DNA of 45,616 nucleotides from Clostridiales bacterium (GTDB lineage Bacteria > Bacillota > Clostridia > Christensenellales > Aristaeellaceae), in the NCBI GenBank assembly GCA_015056265.1, contig SVGR01000006.1, forward strand, positions 1 to 45,616. Direction: 5' to 3'. The position numbers and the translations under genes were made by a program. Positions 40,900-45,616 of the stretch are shown here, one piece after another. The notes beneath the pieces are model-generated. The model was given only the letters and a program-made list of their open reading frames with translations. It was not told the origin of the DNA and searched no databases. Every line of letters starts with the position of its first letter. Position 1 is the first letter of the stretch.

Positions 40900-41820
40900 T
40901 TACGGGGCGGAGGCGGCCAGTGTCTGAACATAGGCGTTCAGAGTGGTCTGGGTGGTAAAATCAGCGATACCAGTAACGTGGAGCCCTTGGGATTTTTGGA
41001 ATTTCTGGATGGCCTCGGTGGTGAGGGCGCCGTATTTGCCAGTGGTGTATTGAGGACTGAGCAGCCCGGCCTTCACCAGCTGCTGCTGCAGAAAGCGCAC
41101 CTTTTCGCCTTCGTTGCCAAAGCGCATAACCATATCAGCCAGATCATATACCGTGCCGTAGCCCAGGATGGACCAGTGATCCAGGGGATAGGCATTACGG
41201 GCCACGGCAGAGGGATTATTGCCCTCCAGGACGTGCACTGTTATATTGCCTTCTTCATCCCGGGTGCAGTATTCCACCATGGCCACATGATTGGTATCTC
41301 CCAGGGCGTTGGTGGAAAAGAACATCCAATCCCCGGGCTGGGGAATATAGCTGTTGGGACGCATGGCCTCCGTTTCGCCCCGGAACCATTGGGCGCCCCA
41401 GGAGGGCACCACGCCCTGGCGGGCGATATAGCGTCCCTGCTTCAGATACCAGTTGCGGCCCACATTGGTGCCGGTGTAATTGGGAAATACTTGATTGAGT
41501 AGCTTGGCGCCGTAGAGCTTGTCCACCTGGTTCACGCACCAGCATAGGTATTCAGCGCACCATTCTGCCGTAGAATCGCCGGACCATGTGCCGTATTTGG
41601 TAACGCCGCTGCGTTCCTCCTGATAGCCCAGTTCGGCCCGGGCCACTTCCAGCAGCCACTGCACATAATCCGGGGTTTCATAGAGGGGCGGAATCACCTG
41701 GCCGTCTGCAGCGGGGGGATCCTGGATAAAGGTGCCTTCTTCTTCCTCTGACAGACCAGAGGGCAATGCAAGCAGGAAGCACAGACACAGGGCAAGCAGG
41801 ACGCGGAGCCTGGAACGCAT
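40900..41820 (-). CDS. exported CHAP-domain cell-wall hydrolase with peptidoglycan-binding domain
   Basis: 306 residues. Signal peptide (LRVLLALCLCFLLALPSGLS), then a CHAP amidase/endopeptidase domain (about 50-215) with the catalytic Cys in AEWCAEYLCWCVNQ and His in TNHVAMVEY, and a C-terminal PG_binding_1 domain (about 225-300: GNEGEKVRFLQQQLVKAGLL ... YGALTTEAIQKFQKSQGL). It should cut peptidoglycan peptides during growth, division or sporulation. Start ATG 41820 with AAAGGAGG ten bases before; an in-frame TTG at 41826 is too near the ribosome binding site. It follows the MucBP/SH3b protein gene in the same direction, so a shared cell-envelope role is likely. Confidence 0.87.
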   Translation of the reverse strand: MRSRLRVLLALCLCFLLALPSGLSEEEEGTFIQDPPAADGQVIPPLYETPDYVQWLLEVARAELGYQEERSGVTKYGTWSGDSTAEWCAEYLCWCVNQVDKLYGAKLLNQVFPNYTGTNVGRNWYLKQGRYIARQGVVPSWGAQWFRGETEAMRPNSYIPQPGDWMFFSTNALGDTNHVAMVEYCTRDEEGNITVHVLEGNNPSAVARNAYPLDHWSILGYGTVYDLADMVMRFGNEGEKVRFLQQQLVKAGLLSPQYTTGKYGALTTEAIQKFQKSQGLHVTGIADFTTQTTLNAYVQTLAASAP

Positions 41821-41856
41821 GGGCAATGATCCTCCTTTATGGGGTGAATGGGAAGC

Positions 41857-41884
41857 GGGGCTGGAAGGCGAACCCTCCAGCCCC
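41857..41884 (-). terminator. intergenic hairpin without a T run
   Basis: GGGGCTGGA (41857-41865) pairs with TCCAGCCCC (41876-41884). It sits between the surface-protein gene and the CHAP gene and lacks a T run on the minus strand, so it is a weak terminator or an mRNA-stability element. Confidence 0.45.
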
Positions 41885-41898
41885 TGGCGGACAGGGCA

Positions 41899-44800
41899 TC
41901 AGGCCTGATTGTCCGGGTTTTGATCGGCGGATTGGGCGGCGCGCCGGCGGCGGACAGGGGCGTCAGCGGCCGGAGCGGAGGGCTGGGCAGATGCTGCGGG
42001 TGTGCCGGCGTAGCGCTGGGTTTCCTGCCGGGGGGCAGGGGTGGGATCCGACGGATCGGGGGCGCGGAGGGGGGCATTCTGCCGGGCACGGGCTTCCAGA
42101 GAGGCCCGATAAGCGTCTGCCTGGCGCTGGGTTACGGGCCGGAAGGGATTGGTGGTGGCGGGAACGCCGGGAGCCGGGGGATTCACCCGGGTGGCTTGGA
42201 CGGGAATGCGGCCGGTCTGCTGCGGGGCGGCATCGGGTGCTTTTCCAAGGCTTACGGGCGTGCGGATCGTCTGCTGAGGCGCAGCGGGGGCACTGCCGTT
42301 AGTTACGGGGAAGCGGCCGGTCTGCTGGGAAGCGGACTGGGGCGGCCGGTAAGCAGCGGTGGGCTGATAGGCCCGGGCTTGGGGATTGTTGGGGGCGGAG
42401 CGCATTTGCGGCTGCTGATTGGCGGTGACAGCCCGATTCTGCCGGGCCTGCTGGGCACGCATGGCCTGCCGGCGGCGCTGTTCATTCTTCCGGTGAACGG
42501 CGTAGGCATAGACGGCCGTGCCGCCGCATGCCAGCACGATCAGCACCACGATCAGCCCCCAGGGGAAGGATTGCTCCTGCGTATTGGCAGAAGGAGGATT
42601 AGCCGTCCAGCTGCCCAGGGGCCCGATGGGGGCGAGATACGCCGTGGGAGAGGGCAGCGGGGTACGAGTGGGCGCCGGGGTGGCCGTAGGCAGCATTTCC
42701 GGATTGGGAGAGGGGGTCAGATAGGGATTGAAGGGCTCATAAGAGGTGCTCAGGGCAGGATTCTGCCAGATTTGCTGGTTATAATCCTCCCAGGATTGCA
42801 GCTGATCCCCGGAATTTACATTGGAATTGACCCCGGAATTGAGGAATTCTTCACTCTGGAAATAGTCATTCAGTTCGGCCTGGGTGAACACCTTGAAATA
42901 TTCGCCGGAGATATAGCCTTCGGTACCGGCCTGATTTACGTGATACCAGGGCTTGCCGTTTTCATCATATACTGTGCCCAGCACCAGGGAGAAGGCGCCG
43001 TTTTCCAGCAGGCGGATGCGCTGGGAATCGACGGAGGGCTGGGAACGCAGGTTCACCTTGCCGCTGTTGCTCTTTACCACGCCGTAGCTGGAGGGGCTGT
43101 TATAGGGATCCTGGATGGCGGGGGTGGGAGCAGGCGTGGCGGTGGGCGCTGTGCCGCGGAGGGATTCTTCGTAAGCATCGGCTTCCGCCTGGCTGAGAAT
43201 ACGCACCTGATCCTGACGGATGTAGCCCCACATGCCGTTGTGCTGCACCAGATGCCAGGCGTTCTGGGCGTCATAGATCTGGCCCTGAACGCTGACGACA
43301 GCGCCGTAGGGCAGCAGCTGCTGGATTTCGCCGCTGACGTCGGGGAAGGTGCGCATGGGCACCCGATCGCCTACGGTCATGGCGTAGCCGTAGATTTGCT
43401 GGGGTTCGGGGGTGGCAGTGGCCTGGGCGTGGATACGATCCAGATATATCCGGGCCTCTTCGCCGGAAATGGGGCGCAGGCAATCATTGGGCATGAAGCC
43501 CCATGCGCCGGTGCGCTGATTTTGCACAGAGGAATAGACCACGCCGTTCACATAGGTCTGGCCTTCCACATACACCAGGGAATCGGCGGTCAGAATCTCC
43601 AGCACGTTTTCATCGCTGTTGCTCACGCCGGTACGCAGCATCTCCTGCCAGCGGGTGGCGGCGTATCCCCGATAGGGCGCCGGGGTCTGGGTGGGGGCCA
43701 AGGTGGGAATCTGCGTGGGGATCAGCGTGGGAACAAGCGTGGGCGCCTGGGTGGGGGCAGGGGTAGGAATATATGGCGGCGTCTGGGTAGGCATGGGAGA
43801 GGGAAGCTGCTGCTGAATGGATTCGCTTTCCTGCTGGGAATAGATGTCCAGGAATTTGGCCATCAGATAGCCTTCGATGCCGTTGATCTGCACGTGATAC
43901 CATTTGGTACCGTCCACGGTCAGGGAGGAGTAGATCCAGGTGCGGGTATTCTTGCTCACCTGACGGATGACGTTATTACCGGTGGCAGGGGTGCGGCGGA
44001 AATTGAGGCCGCCTGCATTGGTCAGGGCCCAGCGGTCAATGGGAGCGCCGTCGGGTACGGGGGTGGGCGCCGGCGTGGGCACCTGCGTGGGGGCCACGGT
44101 ATAATTGAAGAGGGCGGCAATTTCCGCTTCGGTGAGCAGCCGGACCACTGTCTCTTTCAGGAAGCCCGTCTGACCGGCGATTTCCACGTGATACCAGATT
44201 TCGTTCTGATGATTGCGCACCCGGCCCAGGATATGGGCCAGATTGCTGCGATTTACAGTGGCGATGATGCTGGTATCCAGGGCGGTGGAGGGTTCGGAAC
44301 GGAAATTGATGTTATCGCTTTTGGGATAGCAATACCAATCGTTGGGCTCGTAGGAATAGGGGAAGGGAGTGGGGGTGCCGGGCAGGGGCGTGGCGATATA
44401 CTGATAGCGGAAGACCACCTGTTCGGGGGTGAGCGTTCCATCCTGGGAGAGGGTGACGTATTGGGTGTTTTCCCCTGCCAGAGCATAGCCGGGCTGCAGA
44501 TCCAGGGGCTGGGCCTGGATGCCGTTGGGGCCCACATAGCACAGCACCTGCTGGGGAGAGGCCACATGGCGGCCCTCATGATCCAGGAAATAGACCGTCA
44601 CATAGACGTTCACTTCGTTGCGGAAGCGGAATACCACTTCATTGGGATTGGCGGCGCCGTTTGCATCCACCGTCACCCAAACCTCTTCCGGGGAGGCCAG
44701 CTCATAGCCGGCAGGCACCCGGGACATATCCACCTTGATGGCGTAATTGACCCCTTCCACGCAGGTTTCGGTATAGGTGTAGAAGGTGGATTCCCCATCA

Positions 44801-45616
44801 GGGGCCACATAGCGCACCGGCACCAGCGCGATTTTGGGGGCGGGGACATTGGGGCTGTAGCGGTAGTAGAAGATCACCTGGGCAGCGGAGGGACCGTTGT
44901 CATCCACCCGCACTACTTGGTATCCTTCCCCATCCAGCACATAATCAGCCGTCAGATTTTCTGGCTTGGCGTAGATGACCGTATCCTGGCCGTAGGGGCA
45001 GACAATCCATTGTTCTTTGGCTACGGGGCTGTTATCCCGGGAAAGATACAGCACCTGGACAGAAGCGGGGGCGGGGGTGGGCTGGTAGACTTTCTGATAA
45101 TAGAAAATCACTTCGGAGGCGGTGACACCGTATTCATCCAGGGTGATATACTGAATGTTATCGCCCACCAGTTCATAGCCGCTTTGCAGATCATAGGGCG
45201 CGGCCTGCACATAATTGACGCCGGGAACGCAGGTGAAACGGGTGGGAGAGGCCACCTGCTGCATATCCAGAGAATAATAGCGAACGGTGATATTGACGTT
45301 TTCAATCACCGGATCATTGCCTTCCGGCTCCACATATTGATAGAGGAAGACCACTTCGCTCATGTTGGGCTGGCCCATGTTATTCACATCTACGGTGATG
45401 GAAGGCTCGCTGACCAGCACATAGCCGGGGAGCAGATTTTCGGGGGTGGGGAAGATTTCCACCGACTGGCCAGGGGCGCAGGGGACCTGATTATTCATGG
45501 CCACGGGCAGCCCATCATTCATGGAAAGATAGAGCACGGTGATCCGGGCATCCTGGGGAATGAAGGGGGGCTCGGTGGGGGCAGGGGTCTGGGTGGGCAC
45601 GGGGGTGGCGGTGCTG
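41899..45616 (-). CDS. large surface protein with MucBP-like and SH3b repeats, one membrane helix and a cytosolic tail (N-terminus beyond the window)
   Basis: At least 1238 residues; the frame is open to the right edge, so signal peptide and start are missing (an in-frame GTG at 45600 lies inside a TPTPAPT linker and is not the start). In order: five MucBP-like repeats of about 75 residues, each ending in a strand like SEVVFLYQY or SEVIFYYQK; five SH3b-like repeats (NINFRSEPSTA, GLNFRRTPAT, a divergent one near WQEMLRTGVSN, VPMRTFPD, VNLRSQPS) separated by Pro/Thr linkers; one transmembrane helix (WGLIVVLIVLACGGTAVYAYAV) followed by HRKNEQRRR; and a roughly 230-residue cytosolic Gln/Pro/Ala-rich tail with three QQTxRxPV repeats. 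Probably binds cell wall outside and signals or scaffolds inside. Encoded upstream of the CHAP hydrolase. Confidence 0.82.
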   Translation of the reverse strand, partial: STATPVPTQTPAPTEPPFIPQDARITVLYLSMNDGLPVAMNNQVPCAPGQSVEIFPTPENLLPGYVLVSEPSITVDVNNMGQPNMSEVVFLYQYVEPEGNDPVIENVNITVRYYSLDMQQVASPTRFTCVPGVNYVQAAPYDLQSGYELVGDNIQYITLDEYGVTASEVIFYYQKVYQPTPAPASVQVLYLSRDNSPVAKEQWIVCPYGQDTVIYAKPENLTADYVLDGEGYQVVRVDDNGPSAAQVIFYYRYSPNVPAPKIALVPVRYVAPDGESTFYTYTETCVEGVNYAIKVDMSRVPAGYELASPEEVWVTVDANGAANPNEVVFRFRNEVNVYVTVYFLDHEGRHVASPQQVLCYVGPNGIQAQPLDLQPGYALAGENTQYVTLSQDGTLTPEQVVFRYQYIATPLPGTPTPFPYSYEPNDWYCYPKSDNINFRSEPSTALDTSIIATVNRSNLAHILGRVRNHQNEIWYHVEIAGQTGFLKETVVRLLTEAEIAALFNYTVAPTQVPTPAPTPVPDGAPIDRWALTNAGGLNFRRTPATGNNVIRQVSKNTRTWIYSSLTVDGTKWYHVQINGIEGYLMAKFLDIYSQQESESIQQQLPSPMPTQTPPYIPTPAPTQAPTLVPTLIPTQIPTLAPTQTPAPYRGYAATRWQEMLRTGVSNSDENVLEILTADSLVYVEGQTYVNGVVYSSVQNQRTGAWGFMPNDCLRPISGEEARIYLDRIHAQATATPEPQQIYGYAMTVGDRVPMRTFPDVSGEIQQLLPYGAVVSVQGQIYDAQNAWHLVQHNGMWGYIRQDQVRILSQAEADAYEESLRGTAPTATPAPTPAIQDPYNSPSSYGVVKSNSGKVNLRSQPSVDSQRIRLLENGAFSLVLGTVYDENGKPWYHVNQAGTEGYISGEYFKVFTQAELNDYFQSEEFLNSGVNSNVNSGDQLQSWEDYNQQIWQNPALSTSYEPFNPYLTPSPNPEMLPTATPAPTRTPLPSPTAYLAPIGPLGSWTANPPSANTQEQSFPWGLIVVLIVLACGGTAVYAYAVHRKNEQRRRQAMRAQQARQNRAVTANQQPQMRSAPNNPQARAYQPTAAYRPPQSASQQTGRFPVTNGSAPAAPQQTIRTPVSLGKAPDAAPQQTGRIPVQATRVNPPAPGVPATTNPFRPVTQRQADAYRASLEARARQNAPLRAPDPSDPTPAPRQETQRYAGTPAASAQPSAPAADAPVRRRRAAQSADQNPDNQA

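Noticed and set aside
39318-40958. 546-codon open frame on the plus strand opposite the GMP-synthetase-like gene
   Set aside because: The minus-strand frame has clear PP-loop and dimerisation motifs; the plus frame has none and no ribosome binding site.
45598-45600. GTG as the start of the large surface protein
   Set aside because: It lies within a Pro/Thr linker, has no ribosome binding site, and the frame stays open to the window edge; a signal peptide is required but missing.
1-45616. CRISPR array, rRNA, tRNA, insertion sequence or prophage genes
   Set aside because: I saw no regularly spaced direct repeats, no cloverleaf-like or rRNA-like segment, and no transposase, integrase or phage structural protein.

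Overview
The window looks like a chromosomal segment of an anaerobic, endospore-forming member of the Clostridia. Three things point there: a SCIFF ranthipeptide precursor beside its radical-SAM maturase (a clostridial hallmark), two alpha/beta-type small acid-soluble spore proteins, and Bacillota-type promoters, ribosome binding sites and a PurR-type operator. The sequence is moderately GC-rich. Secreted proteins mostly carry AxA-type signal peptides without a lipobox cysteine. A Christensenellales-like gut or rumen lineage is my guess, but the sequence alone does not prove it.

Layout. 1-660 (minus): SCIFF peptide gene scfA and the start of scfB, with a consensus promoter and an intergenic attenuator. 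768-4273 (plus): heterodimeric ABC exporter. 4328-4871 (minus): two spore SASP genes. 5003-10927 (plus): purine salvage unit (xpt plus a BMP-family nucleoside importer: binding protein, double ATPase, two permeases) behind a PurBox-like operator. 10955-12733 (plus): DUF3737 beta-helix protein and a nitroreductase.

12735-36693 (plus) is a carbohydrate-utilisation locus of about 24 kb and the centre of interest. It begins with an AT-rich regulatory region holding a perfect 19-nt palindrome. It then encodes a giant solute-binding protein with about 525 extra N-terminal residues, a permease, an NHL/TPR/Yip1 membrane protein, a DUF5696 exported protein, a permease pair, a sialidase-superfold (GH93-like) enzyme, a second solute-binding protein, a fourth permease, two exported GH43 paralogues, an ArsR-type regulator with a large C-terminal domain, a GH2 enzyme, and a third GH43 paralogue without a signal peptide. 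No sugar-importer ATPase is present, so a shared MsmX-type ATPase is expected. The likely logic is extracellular trimming (GH43 A and B, GH93-like, perhaps DUF5696), capture and import (two binding proteins, four permeases), and cytoplasmic finishing (GH2, GH43 C). An arabinose-containing plant glycan is the best guess for the substrate. Three small inverted-repeat elements sit between genes here.

36695-45616 (minus): a degraded small membrane-protein gene, a DUF6171 zinc-ribbon protein, a U32-family (tRNA hydroxylation type) protein, a double-GNAT acetyltransferase, a GMP-synthetase-like protein with an inactivated glutaminase domain, a CHAP/peptidoglycan-binding hydrolase, and a large MucBP-like/SH3b surface protein whose N-terminus lies beyond the right edge.
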